A DNA stretch of 55,883 nucleotides from Spirochaetia bacterium (lineage in GTDB: Bacteria > Spirochaetota > UBA4802 > UBA5550). Positions 8,008 to 16,317 of this stretch are shown here, piece by piece (the first letter of the stretch is position 1; each line of letters opens with the position of its first letter). Below the pieces are notes generated by a model. That model was not told the origin of the DNA, did not search any database, and worked only from the letters and a program-made list of their open reading frames with translations. The stretch spans positions 1-55,883 of the forward strand of contig VFJS01000083.1 in NCBI GenBank assembly GCA_009885955.1, read 5' to 3'. The position numbers were made by a program, and so were the translations under genes.

Positions 8008-8784
8008 TCACTTCTGAAAGTCGCCGCTCCCGGGAAATACCTCTTTTGAAAAAAAGTCCAGGAACTCTCCCTTTGTTTTTGGATTGTAGGTCCTGGAATC
8101 TTTTTTTATCTCCTCACTGCCGGCGCATCCCCCTTCGAAATATATGATGACCGCAACTCCAATCCCGTCAAATAACCAGTTTCCACCGGTATACCTGTAG
8201 CCGCAGGGGACCGTGTTGGAAATCCGGCCGCTTGCTTCCACGGTACCGTCTCCCCTCAGCTCTGTCTCCAAATGATCGTTATCCCAGGAGGACTTTAATG
8301 AATAGATGAATTTTGTATTCAGCACCTCATTGACCCAGTGGTTCTGCGGGTCATAGAGCTTCACGAGGCTCATATACCTGCTCTCTTTCCTCAGGGCGGC
8401 GAGGTCGGAATCGTTCTTCACCCAGGCGATCACTTTCACCCTGTCCTTTTTAAGGATCATTTCAACATATGCAAGAGATATCTCAATCTTACCCTGCATG
8501 GCCGTGGCGCATGCCAGGTTAAAATAGGCCTCCACCCATGTGGGATCAATCCTGGCCGACATTTACCACAGCTCCTCCGATTTGGGATAGTTTTTTTTCG
8601 TATGTTGTTCCATGGCCCTGGTATGGAGATCCTGGGCCTTTTTTTTGTCGTTTTCGCCGACGCTCCCGTATATTCTGATTAAATTTTCCAATTCATGCAT
8701 GCGGATCGATGACAGGTCATCAGCCATGGTTCCAACGGAAAAAAAAATTAAACAAATGAAAGATGTAATTATTCTTTTTTTCAT
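8008..8784 (-). pseudogene. TPR-containing exported protein interrupted by an in-frame stop
   Basis: Two frames in the same register, 8784-8563 (73 residues) and 8562-8008 (184 residues), are separated only by a TAA at 8563-8565. The first part has a signal peptide (MKKRIITSFICLIFFSVGTMA). A tetratricopeptide repeat pair runs straight across the stop: NYPKSEELW, stop, then SARIDPTWVEAYFNLACA. The simplest reading is one ~258-residue TPR protein broken by a nonsense change. Restart at the ATG right after the stop is conceivable, because GGAGGAG lies about 9 bases before it, but that product would lack export and half a repeat. The C-terminal domain (residues after the TPRs) is not recognised. 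Sequencing error remains possible. Confidence 0.6.
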
Positions 8785-8884
8785 AAAGAACCCCTTTGAC
8801 AGCCGGTTGTAAGATATAGGTCAGATATTAATCACATTCCTGCGCAAGTGTCAAATCATTTTGGTCAGAAACTGGTTATTGTTC

Positions 8885-9050
8885 TATATATAGGAATAGT
8901 GGAATCTGCTGAAAAAAATAATAACATATCCCGTAAAAAGTTTTAAAAAAACAGAAAGCATTTTAAACAGCCTATTCAAGAGACATATAGCATTTTATTA
9001 ACATCAAATTTATGGCAAATGAAAAGATTTATGGTGTCTGCCTTAAAATT
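8885..9050 (+). repeat. Dispersed 165-bp repeat, copy C
   Basis: Shared blocks are TATATAGGAATAG, GGAATCTGCTGAAAAAAATAAT, ATATCCCGTAAA, AAAAAAACAGAAAGCATTTTAAACAG, CCTATTCAAGAGACATATAG, ATGGCAAATGAAAAGATTTATG and GTCTGCCTTAAAATTT (each quoted in short pieces). It is the closest relative of copy B. The interval from here to copy D holds no convincing gene. Confidence 0.75.
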
Positions 9051-9204
9051 TATATTGTAATTTTACACGACACCTGCATGATGAGAGCGCGTGAGGAAAA
9101 TACATGAAAAGTCTCCGGTGTGCTCCGCCTGCGGAGATGCGTATTAACATCCCTGGTTCAAAGTGCTGGAAAATATCAAAATCAGGAACATGGGGGGAGA
9201 TTTT

Positions 9205-9305
9205 AACATATAGGAAAATACGCAAATAAATGATAAAAACAGATCCCGTAATACGTTAAAAAACCAGGCAGTATTTCATGTAACCCTATTCAAAAGACTT
9301 ATCGG
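9205..9305 (+). repeat. Dispersed 165-bp repeat, copy D (left part only)
   Basis: It matches the first ~100 bases of copy B: TAACATATAGGAAAATA, TGATAAAAACAGATCCCGTAA, AAAAAACCAGGCAGTATTT and CCCTATTCAAAAGACTTAT in short runs. The second half, with the TTTTCATG hairpin and the GTCTTAAAATT end, is absent. It is therefore a truncated copy, broken off before the toxin-antitoxin promoter. Confidence 0.65.
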
Positions 9306-9386
9306 ATTAAATCGGAATCGGCTTTAATTGACAAAAAATAGGTTTTATAAACCCGGTATACAAAATTTTAAAATGTATAATTCAAA

Positions 9387-9413
9387 TTGACAAAAACTGA
9401 TGGATTATATACT
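9387..9413 (+). promoter_or_regulatory. Likely promoter of the Phd-VapC operon
   Basis: TTGACA at 9387-9392 is followed after 15 bases by TATACT (9408-9413), about 40 bases before the antitoxin start. A second AATTGACAAAAA lies at about 9326. The TAGCTAAGTTTAG run at 9415-9428 has partial symmetry and could be the antitoxin operator, as such operons are autoregulated. Confidence 0.45.
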
Positions 9414-9427
9414 TTAGCTAAGTTTAG

Positions 9428-9684
<257 letters not shown>

Positions 9685-9685
<1 letters not shown>

Positions 9686-10071
9686 TGATCCTTCTTGATA
9701 CCTGTGTACTGTTATGGCTGGCGTCCGATCAAAAAAAAATATCCAAAGGAGCGGTACAATCAATCAAAAAAAATCCCGGGGGCCTCTATGTCTCGTCAAT
9801 ATCTGCCCTGGAAATAGGAATCAAAAATCATAAGAAGAAGCTCATTCTTCCAAAAGAGCCTATGGATTGGTATGAGGATGTACTGAATTTTCATGGCATA
9901 GGCGAGATTCCGGTCGATTACAGAGTTGCCATAATTTCATCAGGTCTCACTGGTTATCATAACGATCCGGCAGACCGGATGATTATTGCCACGGCTCAAA
10001 TCTACAACTGCCCTATTCTTACTCCCGATCCATTGATAAAAAAATATTCCCAAGTCACTGTAATCTGGTAA
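9685..10071 (+). CDS. VapC-like PIN-domain toxin
   Basis: From the ATG at 9685 the product is 128 residues. A longer start at 9667 exists, but the overlap with the antitoxin stop and the GGAGGA at 9673-9678 favour 9685. PIN-domain acidic residues are in place: D5 in MILLDTCVLLW, a glutamate in SSISALEIGIK, and aspartates in YHNDPADRMIIATA. Such toxins are Mg-dependent ribonucleases that cleave tRNA or rRNA when the antitoxin is lost. The pair follows truncated repeat D and stands alone. Confidence 0.9.
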
Positions 10072-10310
10072 GATTTTGTATCGATCTTTAAATGAAAATT
10101 TTTGATTTATAAAATTCCCATCACTTCAGCATCTCCAACAGCGGGAAGTTGAAAATCTTCAAATTCTTTCGAAACCTCTTGGCCCGGAACAGGTTCTATG
10201 TATTGAACGGGATATGAACTTTGGGCCGGAAACACAGCGAACAAAATAATTAACCGTCTTTATGGTGAAGTTCACATTACCGCGGCGCCTGTGTTAAAAT
10301 TTAGCCGGAT
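10072..10310. other. Intergenic stretch, possible gene remnant
   Basis: About 240 bases of mixed composition separate the PIN toxin from the convergent lipoprotein gene. One + strand frame is open for about 40 codons (from about 10127), but I recognise no family. There is no clear terminator hairpin. Confidence 0.3.
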
Positions 10311-11426
10311 TTAATTCAGAAGAGTTGGCGTTGCAAAGCTCGTACCGGGCGTTCCCGGACTAAACATCATTTGTACCGGCCATCCGCTACTTGTAGTATC
10401 AAATCGAATAAAAAGCATATAGTTTTCTGAACGGTTAAATGTGGGTTCTCCCCAAACAGCTAAACCCGAAGGATCACTAAAACCCGTGATTGGAATGGTT
10501 GTTAAGTTTTCCCAGGAGGAACAGATATCAGGTCTCGTCATCTTTCTAAGCGAGGTGTCTCCACTAGGCCCTCGCGTATTAAATAACAAGGTGAGTTCAT
10601 CTCTTGAGACCCAGGGCTGGGTATTGTGCTGAGCGCCCATACTCTCCATGCCGGATAATAACACCGGTACGTCCCAGCTGCTCCCGGATTTTTTTCCATA
10701 GAGAAGAGTTGCGGTGCCCGCTGTGGTGTTGGACTCCCATAAATACAAATCTCCTGAAGCTGTCTTGTGGATATCATGACGATAAGTGGAAGTCGACTGA
10801 TTGCTGCTGCCATAGTCTCCGGGAAGCAATGTCGGAGCTCCCCAGGGGGCATCTCTATTTACCCTGATTGCCATAAAATTTCCACGGGGCCCCAGGGCGG
10901 GAATATTAAAAGTGTCACGATAAAAAATAATCTCGGTTTCAGAATCATCAAGCCACATGCAGCACTCATTGCCAAGCGAGTTGACCTGGCTGCCATCAAA
11001 CGCGCTTCCCGCATTGATGGGTGTAGACCATGAACTTGAGCTGGCAATCCACTGAATATAGTAAAGATCGGAATTGTAATCGAGCCCGGCCCCTATGGTA
11101 TGCCCTGAAAGCTGTGTTCCTGTAGCCATTCCAAAGGTTAGTCCCACAAAGTCAGTAGCAGTCAGGTATGAATGGGTAAAATAAATTCGATCCCCCAAGG
11201 AGTTGATAAAAATAGAATCTGTATATCCATCCACAGGCATGGCAATTGATGCGGCAGCAAATCTTCCATCCGTTGGAATGGCTGAATTAACAGGCCCCTG
11301 ACCATTGCCGGCACACTGGGCCGCGGCTGGAGAGATGGGCTCTTCCCCGGACTTTGCACAGGAAAAATGTATAACTATAATACATGCCAGGAGACCAAAA
11401 ACGAAGCCTTTTACCAGAATATTCAT
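10311..11426 (-). CDS. Lipoprotein with PD40-type beta-propeller-like repeats
   Basis: The product is 371 residues with a lipoprotein signal peptide ending at C23 (IHFSCAK). Below it the sequence contains several strand-rich units of the PD40/TolB sort, such as INSLGDRIYFTHS, LGNECCMWLDDSETEIIFYR and WVSRDELTLLFNTRGPSGD. These resemble propeller blades, in which a short loop precedes a beta strand ending in aromatic residues. It is probably anchored to the outer membrane. The role is unknown. It stands alone between the toxin gene and a divergent methyltransferase gene. Confidence 0.65.
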   Translation of the reverse strand: MNILVKGFVFGLLACIIVIHFSCAKSGEEPISPAAAQCAGNGQGPVNSAIPTDGRFAAASIAMPVDGYTDSIFINSLGDRIYFTHSYLTATDFVGLTFGMATGTQLSGHTIGAGLDYNSDLYYIQWIASSSSWSTPINAGSAFDGSQVNSLGNECCMWLDDSETEIIFYRDTFNIPALGPRGNFMAIRVNRDAPWGAPTLLPGDYGSSNQSTSTYRHDIHKTASGDLYLWESNTTAGTATLLYGKKSGSSWDVPVLLSGMESMGAQHNTQPWVSRDELTLLFNTRGPSGDTSLRKMTRPDICSSWENLTTIPITGFSDPSGLAVWGEPTFNRSENYMLFIRFDTTSSGWPVQMMFSPGTPGTSFATPTLLN

Positions 11427-11712
11427 GGTTATATTGTTTCCTTGAAAAAATTCAATGTATATACAGGATTCAGTTAGTCAAGTATTATGCAATACGATTA
11501 ATGAAATCAGATAAACAACATGTTCAAATAATAACGTTTCAATCAGGATGATATGTCTGATAAATAATCAGGGCATGAAATAATTTATCCATGGATTTAC
11601 AACAGCAAAAAACTTTATATATCATAAATAGTGCTTTGATTTACGTATAAAAATATTCTATGATAAATATTATTTAATATCCTGAATTCAACTATGTCAG
11701 AAAAATTAATAC
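11427..11712. other. AT-rich divergent intergenic region
   Basis: This is the 5' region between the divergent lipoprotein and methyltransferase genes. It is AT-rich with no open frame of note and no repeat that I can see. Promoters of both genes should lie here. Confidence 0.5.
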
Positions 11713-11740
11713 TTGACAGTTTCTCCCCGGGTCGTCTATT
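11713..11740 (+). promoter_or_regulatory. Likely promoter of the methyltransferase gene
   Basis: TTGACA at 11713-11718 is followed after 16 bases by TCTATT (11735-11740), about 42 bases upstream of the ATG at 11783. The -35 box is a perfect consensus match and the -10 box is partial. Confidence 0.4.
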
Positions 11741-11782
11741 AAAAGACAGCTGGCTATAAATACAAACAATATTAAAACACGT

Positions 11783-12526
11783 ATGGCAATAATAAAAAAT
11801 ATAAAAAAGAAATTCTTAATTCCAGTAAAGAAATTTGTACAGAGGAATCATAAAGACTTAAAAGCAAAAAAAAGCCTTGCCTTGGAGCTGTTAAAAAAAA
11901 GTGACAGGGTTCATCTCGGTTGTGGAGATATAATAAAAAAGGGCTTTATAAACGTGGACTACCGGACGACTCTTGCCTCCGACATATCCTATGACTGCAG
12001 CGATCTTTCTATTTTCCCGTCTAACAGCTTAAAAGCTATTTTCAGCAATGCTTTTTTTGAACATCTCTACAAGGACGACCGTATCCCGAGCCTTAAGAGC
12101 ATATATACGGCTCTTAAGCCTGATGGCGAAGTTATATTTATCGGCATTCCCGATTTTGAAAAAATAGCAAGGGCATATATTGATAAAAGAAAAGGCCTTC
12201 TCTCTGAAACCTTTGACTTATATCATGTTTACCGGTTTACCCACGGTGACCCCGAGCATGTCAGCGGTTGGTGGCTTGAGCAGCTGCACAAGTCCCTCTT
12301 TGATAAAAATGAAATGGAGCATCTGCTCGAAGGGGCAGGGTTCAGGCACTATATAATTTTTGATTATGCATATAAAAATGATGAGCTTGTCCTGTCCATG
12401 GGTTTTATAGCGTTCAAAAATAAACCTCAAATAAAACTGAACAAGGAATGGCTTATCAGGCATATTGCCGAATACTCAGCCGATGTGCGCGGAAACAGCA
12501 TTGAGATCCTCTCGGTTAAAAACTGA
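11783..12526 (+). CDS. Class I SAM-dependent methyltransferase
   Basis: A 247-residue product. The SAM-binding motif I reads VHLGCGDIIKKGFINVD and the acidic end of strand 2 (NVDYR) is visible. Motif IV-like sequence AIFSNAFFEHLYKDD and then LKPDGEVIFIGIPDF are typical of Methyltransf_11-type enzymes, including those that act on sugars or polyketides and those encoded beside glycosyltransferases. The substrate is unknown. It has its own promoter and is followed by a convergent gene. A rather basic N-terminal ~35 residues precede the catalytic domain. Confidence 0.8.
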   Translation: MAIIKNIKKKFLIPVKKFVQRNHKDLKAKKSLALELLKKSDRVHLGCGDIIKKGFINVDYRTTLASDISYDCSDLSIFPSNSLKAIFSNAFFEHLYKDDRIPSLKSIYTALKPDGEVIFIGIPDFEKIARAYIDKRKGLLSETFDLYHVYRFTHGDPEHVSGWWLEQLHKSLFDKNEMEHLLEGAGFRHYIIFDYAYKNDELVLSMGFIAFKNKPQIKLNKEWLIRHIAEYSADVRGNSIEILSVKN

Positions 12527-12567
12527 CTGATTCTTTATTTCCTAATTGTTTTTCATCATTCGGATCA

Positions 12568-12610
12568 AAAAAAACGGCTGAGACTCTCCACGAAATGAAG
12601 CTCAGCCGTT
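12568..12610 (-). terminator. Intrinsic terminator between convergent genes
   Basis: The perfect stem AACGGCTGAG (12573-12582) / CTCAGCCGTT (12601-12610) is flanked on the left by a run of A, which becomes a run of U after the hairpin on the minus strand. It therefore suits termination of the lipoprotein gene that ends at 12648. It may also help stop the methyltransferase transcript from the other side. Confidence 0.75.
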
Positions 12611-12647
12611 ATATGTTTCAACACCGACTTTTTAATAAAACATTTAT

Positions 12648-13022
12648 CTACTTACTGGTTACCCAGGTTGGGCATGCTATCATCTTGTCTGCTACATTAA
12701 GTTCCCATGTAAATGTTTTATCCTCCTTAAGCGGATTATCAAATTGTTCATAGCAATAGAAAGGGGAAGTATCGTCAACAGCAAGAAAATCATAAGTGCC
12801 CTTAGAAAATTTCATTACTACTGATCCTCCGTTGGGTATAGTAGCAGTAAGGATATCATTCCCCCATGTATCTGAAACCGAAGGAGTAACATAAACAGAT
12901 TGGATTCCATAACCAGTGGTATTAACAATATTTAGTTTTGGTTTTTCATGTGTAGTATCGCATCCAATAAATAATACAATTGAACAAATAAATACTGAAC
13001 AAATAAAATTTTTCATAAACAC
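12648..13022 (-). CDS. Small lipoprotein of unknown function
   Basis: The product is 124 residues with a clear lipoprotein signal peptide (MFMKNFICSVFICSIVLFIG, lipobox cysteine C21). The mature part, LNIVNTTGYGIQSVYVTPS then WGNDIL, has the form of small secreted beta-sandwich proteins that I have seen repeatedly in diderm bacteria and cannot name. It is transcribed alone and followed by a strong terminator. Two cysteines in the last 40 residues might form a disulfide. Confidence 0.7.
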   Translation of the reverse strand: MFMKNFICSVFICSIVLFIGCDTTHEKPKLNIVNTTGYGIQSVYVTPSVSDTWGNDILTATIPNGGSVVMKFSKGTYDFLAVDDTSPFYCYEQFDNPLKEDKTFTWELNVADKMIACPTWVTSK

Positions 13023-13220
13023 CTCTTTTTTTATAAATATACAGTTACGTATAAAAATATATTAATTTTAATTATAATGAAAAAGTAATAAATTGTCAAT
13101 TTATTTAATAAATATGTAATGAAAGCTACTTTTTGTGTAACAAATAACATCTAATCGGAATTTTACATGAAACTAATATAAGTACCATTCCTTATATTTT
13201 CGGAATTTTCGCTTTGAATG
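13023..13220. other. AT-rich intergenic stretch
   Basis: Very AT-rich sequence with no gene or repeat that I can support. It separates the truncated PpnP-like gene from the small lipoprotein gene and should contain the latter's promoter. Confidence 0.4.
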
Positions 13221-13361
13221 TTATTTATCCCTGACAGTAAATTTCTTTACATATAATTTATATTCACCTTTTTCCATAACCCCAATAGTGGCAGGCCCCT
13301 CAACACTCTGGAATGATATCGATATTACCCTGCCGCCAAAATATTCATTTATCTTCAGCAT
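13221..13361 (-). CDS. PpnP (DUF1255)-like mini-protein, probably truncated
   Basis: A 46-residue frame starts at the ATG on 13359-13361, preceded by AAGGAG at good spacing, and ends with TAA at 13221-13223. It begins [17 protein letters not shown] and continues [14 protein letters not shown], which matches the N-terminal third of the PpnP/YaiE nucleoside phosphorylase family (about 95 residues, MLKxNEYFxGxVxSIxF then GVMxxGEY). After GEY the sequence diverges and stops within 13 residues, so half of the cupin is missing. It is either a decayed gene or a shortened product. The good ribosome binding site suggests that it is still translated. Confidence 0.55.
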   Translation of the reverse strand: MLKINEYFGGRVISISFQSVEGPATIGVMEKGEYKLYVKKFTVRDK

Positions 13362-13559
13362 TTTTTTCTCCTTATGTTTTTTAGTTAAAACAAGATCAGA
13401 AATATTTATTCAAAAAAAAGTAACCTACTTGCATATTCCATAACATAAATTCCACTACCCGCATCAAATAAAAAAAACAGACATTATATTGCCTGTTTGT
13501 TCAATTTATATAAATATGTTTTTAAAGTATAATAAGTTTGAAAGGTTTCATAAAGATGA

Positions 13560-14132
13560 TCAATCAAACATAGCTGTTTCATTTTTCTCAAAACCTAATT
13601 TAGCTTCAACTCCTGTTAGTGCAAGTTCAATTGATTGGGATGTTACTACTCTATAGGTTAGGTTATATACCAGTAATTTTATAAATTCATGAAACCTGGT
13701 ATAATCACCAATACCATGCTCAATTTTTTTCTTCATATCATAAATAATACTAATAATAATAAAAGCACAAAACCATTCATTAATACTATCAAGATAAGGT
13801 TTATTTTTAATTTGATCTTTTGTTAATGTAACATTTATATTTATTGGTTTTCTTTTATAAACCCAATATGCTAAATATGATGCTATTTTTAATGAATTTA
13901 CTCTTTCTATAGGATGAAATTGTTTAATGCGTGATATATCCGCGAAATAATCAACAGTAATATTATATAAAACACTAATGCTTATACTAACTATTGATTG
14001 GATGTCTCTGTTATTAATAAAAGTTTCTGCTAACTTATAAAGAAATAAAAATCTATCTTCGAATTTTGTTTCCCCAAATTCTTCAATTAAATAAATATAT
14101 GTTTCATCTCTACTTATTTCTGTCATATGCAT
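13560..14132 (-). CDS. Hypothetical protein, second gene of an unknown two-gene unit
   Basis: A 190-residue AT-rich product of mostly helical composition, with no signal peptide and no motif I recognise. Its start region (ATG at 14132, or 14126) overlaps the end of the 69-residue gene upstream by 17-23 bases, so the two are likely co-translated. The low GC content and lack of recognisable family recall small accessory or defence genes, but there is no direct evidence of that. Confidence 0.6.
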   Translation of the reverse strand: MHMTEISRDETYIYLIEEFGETKFEDRFLFLYKLAETFINNRDIQSIVSISISVLYNITVDYFADISRIKQFHPIERVNSLKIASYLAYWVYKRKPININVTLTKDQIKNKPYLDSINEWFCAFIIISIIYDMKKKIEHGIGDYTRFHEFIKLLVYNLTYRVVTSQSIELALTGVEAKLGFEKNETAMFD

Positions 14133-14319
14133 CAGCTATTATTTTATCAAATACACCAGACTCTGATAAAACCTCAGCATTTTTGAATACCTTTTCTTCA
14201 TCGAAATCGCAAGAAGTATTGGGTAAAACCTGTTTTTTTATTGTACCATCTTTAATCCAAGAGGTAAGATTACTTGCTGCTTGAATAACTTCTGGCGATA
14301 CATAATCTCTTATACTCAT
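14110..14319 (-). CDS. Hypothetical small protein, first gene of an unknown two-gene unit
   Basis: The product is 69 residues, soluble and mixed-charge (MSIRDYVSPEVIQAASNL at the start, DRNK at the end). A purine-rich GGGGG-containing ribosome binding site lies about 9 bases before the ATG at 14319. It overlaps the following 190-residue gene. The size ratio of a small first gene and larger second gene is like a toxin-antitoxin unit, but I see no family motif in either, so this stays open. Confidence 0.55.
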   Translation of the reverse strand: MSIRDYVSPEVIQAASNLTSWIKDGTIKKQVLPNTSCDFDEEKVFKNAEVLSESGVFDKIIADAYDRNK

Positions 14320-14459
14320 ATTTATCTACCCCCTCTCTTATGTTATAAAAAAAATAAAAAATACGTTAATATATATATTATAGTGATAACTAATTAACAT
14401 ATCAAATTTTTTGTCAATAAAAAAAATAATATCATTACTGTCAAACAATTTATTAATCC

Positions 14460-14864
14460 CTATTTTCCCCTTTTCAGCCGGTATTGCCAATTGAAATTAT
14501 TCCGATGCGGATCATCTATGACCTTATCAATACCAGATCCGGCAAGATACAGAAAATCTCCAGTGATGTGGAAATATGCCTTAATACCGTATCCCCCTCT
14601 ATAATCAGTCTCTATCCTGTTGCCCGTTACTGAATACCGGTATGTCCCGCGGAGATTGTCCCTGACCGGATAATCATCCCTAGCCCTGATATCCAGGATA
14701 AAGGTGCCGTTATTTTTGAACTCTACGGTTCCTCTCACCGAAGTATTCTTTGTGGTGCATTGATCGTAGGTCCAGATTCCAGTAAGTAAATTGTCTCTAT
14801 GTTCCAGATTCCTGCCTGTCCCTGCGCATCCCAGCAGAAAACAGATAATTAGAAGTTTTTTCAT
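14460..14864 (-). CDS. Small lipoprotein, lipocalin-like
   Basis: From the ATG at 14864 the product is 134 residues, starting MKKLLIICFLLGC with the lipobox cysteine at C13. An ATG 18 bases upstream (14882) would only lengthen the n-region. The mature part shows a GIWTYDQC strand, then GTVEFKNNGTFIL and LRGTYRYSVTGNRIETDY, the pattern of small lipocalin-like domains that measure excess over a baseline fold. The function is unknown. Confidence 0.6.
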   Translation of the reverse strand: MKKLLIICFLLGCAGTGRNLEHRDNLLTGIWTYDQCTTKNTSVRGTVEFKNNGTFILDIRARDDYPVRDNLRGTYRYSVTGNRIETDYRGGYGIKAYFHITGDFLYLAGSGIDKVIDDPHRNNFNWQYRLKRGK

Positions 14865-14993
14865 CGTCCGCCTGGCATTCATTCTGAATGATAATACATT
14901 AGATGAGATCCCTTTACCTGTGCCGCTTATTTGACTTTCTATTTATGGAGGCCCGGCCCGGGACTTTATATTTGGACCGGCCTTATAAATAAG

Positions 14994-16031
14994 TTAAAAC
15001 CTGACCCCTGTATAGAATTCGAGAAACATGAGACCTGATCCAACCTTGACGGTTGATCCGGTGAACTGGGATGTTACGGTGAAATCCAAAATAATTGACG
15101 ATCCTATATAGAACGATACTGTGTTGAATCCGATGCTGTATTTCGCGTTGACCTTATAGATGTCGGTGGTTTTTGCGTCCTCGCCCTCCCCGGTCCTGCT
15201 CTTTGCGTAAGATACACCTCCGCCCATCAAAGCAAAAAAGGTCATGTACATATACGATTCAGGGAGATATATGATGCCGATACCCGGCATAACGGCAAAA
15301 TTCAGATATTTGCCCCCCCGGTACCCGGCATGTTTACCCGGGGCCGAGTCATAATCCAGAGGCATCAGGGAGCGGTCGCTGTCGATGGTAAAGTATGAAG
15401 TTGATGCCCCCAGAAGAAATGTGACGGCTGTTTTTTTCTGGTTTTCCGACTGCTTGAACGCAGCCTTCAGGGAAAAATTATCTGAGAATATGTAGTACGC
15501 GTTCATGCCGGTATTCAGCATTTTCATGTCGCTTCTTACCTCACCTTCTATGAGTGAATTCTCCCCGAGCTTCGAATAGAACCCCTTATATTTTTGATAA
15601 AAGAGATCGACCCCGAATTTACGGGAATAATAATAAACCTGATAATCATCGGAATCGGTCTTACCCCTGGTATCTTCATTCTTTTCACTTCCTGGAATTT
15701 TATTATTCAGGCCGAATCCAAAATTATCATAGGATACATCAATTCCGTAATTATTGGAATTATTTGGCAGATAATCGATTAATTTTGTCTCGCCGCCATA
15801 GATCGACAGGGAGAGACGATTTATATTCACGGAAGGCCGAAGGCTGAATTTACTGTTATAACTTTCGATATAGGTATTATCATCATCCCCTGCCAGGGCA
15901 TTTGATGTAAAAATAAATATTGAGATAATCAGTAATACCGGTAATTTAATTTGCAGATATCCAAGCTTTTTCATTTGAAATAATATAGAATCCAAGCCTG
16001 GAAATTGAATTAAAAACAAAAATATTTTCAT
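14994..16031 (-). CDS. Putative outer-membrane beta-barrel protein
   Basis: A 345-residue product. A signal-peptide-like segment (LPVLLIISIFIFTSNALAG) lies at about residues 29-47, so the mature start is DDDNTY. The rest is made of alternating strands with aromatic residues (YYIFSDNFSLKAAF, YLNFAVMPGIGIIYLP), and the last residue is F (LEFYTGVRF), as usual for barrels inserted by the BAM complex. The ATG at 16031 has a GAGAGG leader; an ATG at 15974 would place the signal peptide nearer the N-terminus and may be the real start. The ligand is unknown. Confidence 0.6.
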   Translation of the reverse strand: MKIFLFLIQFPGLDSILFQMKKLGYLQIKLPVLLIISIFIFTSNALAGDDDNTYIESYNSKFSLRPSVNINRLSLSIYGGETKLIDYLPNNSNNYGIDVSYDNFGFGLNNKIPGSEKNEDTRGKTDSDDYQVYYYSRKFGVDLFYQKYKGFYSKLGENSLIEGEVRSDMKMLNTGMNAYYIFSDNFSLKAAFKQSENQKKTAVTFLLGASTSYFTIDSDRSLMPLDYDSAPGKHAGYRGGKYLNFAVMPGIGIIYLPESYMYMTFFALMGGGVSYAKSRTGEGEDAKTTDIYKVNAKYSIGFNTVSFYIGSSIILDFTVTSQFTGSTVKVGSGLMFLEFYTGVRF

Positions 16032-16094
16032 AGATGCCTCTCATTATTAAAAACTATTTTTTCTACCATAAAATTCATAAAAAAATTTATTCAA

Positions 16095-16283
16095 TCAGCA
16101 TATGGTATAAAAAAATATAAGACAATAATTATTTATTTTCAACCATTTTGACGGATTACCGTACATTTCCTTCATATCCGGTTTTTCAGTACAGAAATAG
16201 CGGGGCCATACAAAAAGATGATGTATAAGCGCCATGCATAAACCCAGGGTGCTTTCATAATAAAAACCGGGATGATACAGCAT
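16095..16283 (-). CDS. Doubtful 62-residue frame, possible gene remnant
   Basis: The frame gives a hydrophobic, aromatic-rich peptide (MLYHPGFYYESTLGLCMALI at the start) that reads more like protein than noise, and it stays open beyond its ATG towards the membrane-protein gene. There is no good ribosome binding site and I do not recognise it. It fills the 286-base gap between the barrel gene and the membrane-protein gene. Confidence 0.15.
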   Translation of the reverse strand: MLYHPGFYYESTLGLCMALIHHLFVWPRYFCTEKPDMKEMYGNPSKWLKINNYCLIFFYTIC

Positions 16284-16317
16284 CAGTAACAGAATGGGAA
16301 TATCATCACCTTTCCAT

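Larger units (their letters stand above)
8785..9386. other. Gene-less interval carrying repeats C and D
   Basis: Apart from repeat copies C (8885-9050) and D (9205-9305), I find only a small perfect hairpin, CTCCGC-CT-GCGGAG at 9123-9136. A 60-codon open frame on the minus strand (9043-9225) both starts and stops inside the repeats and has no recognisable features, so I do not call it a gene. Confidence 0.5.

Noticed and set aside
9043-9225. 60-codon minus-strand frame between repeat copies C and D
   Set aside because: It begins and ends within repeat sequence and matches nothing I know. It could be a gene-less cassette at most.
5941-9305. Calling the repeats attC sites of an integron outright
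   Set aside because: No RYYYAAC/GTTRRRY core sites are clear, no integrase gene is in the window, and copy E is inverted. It stays a hypothesis.
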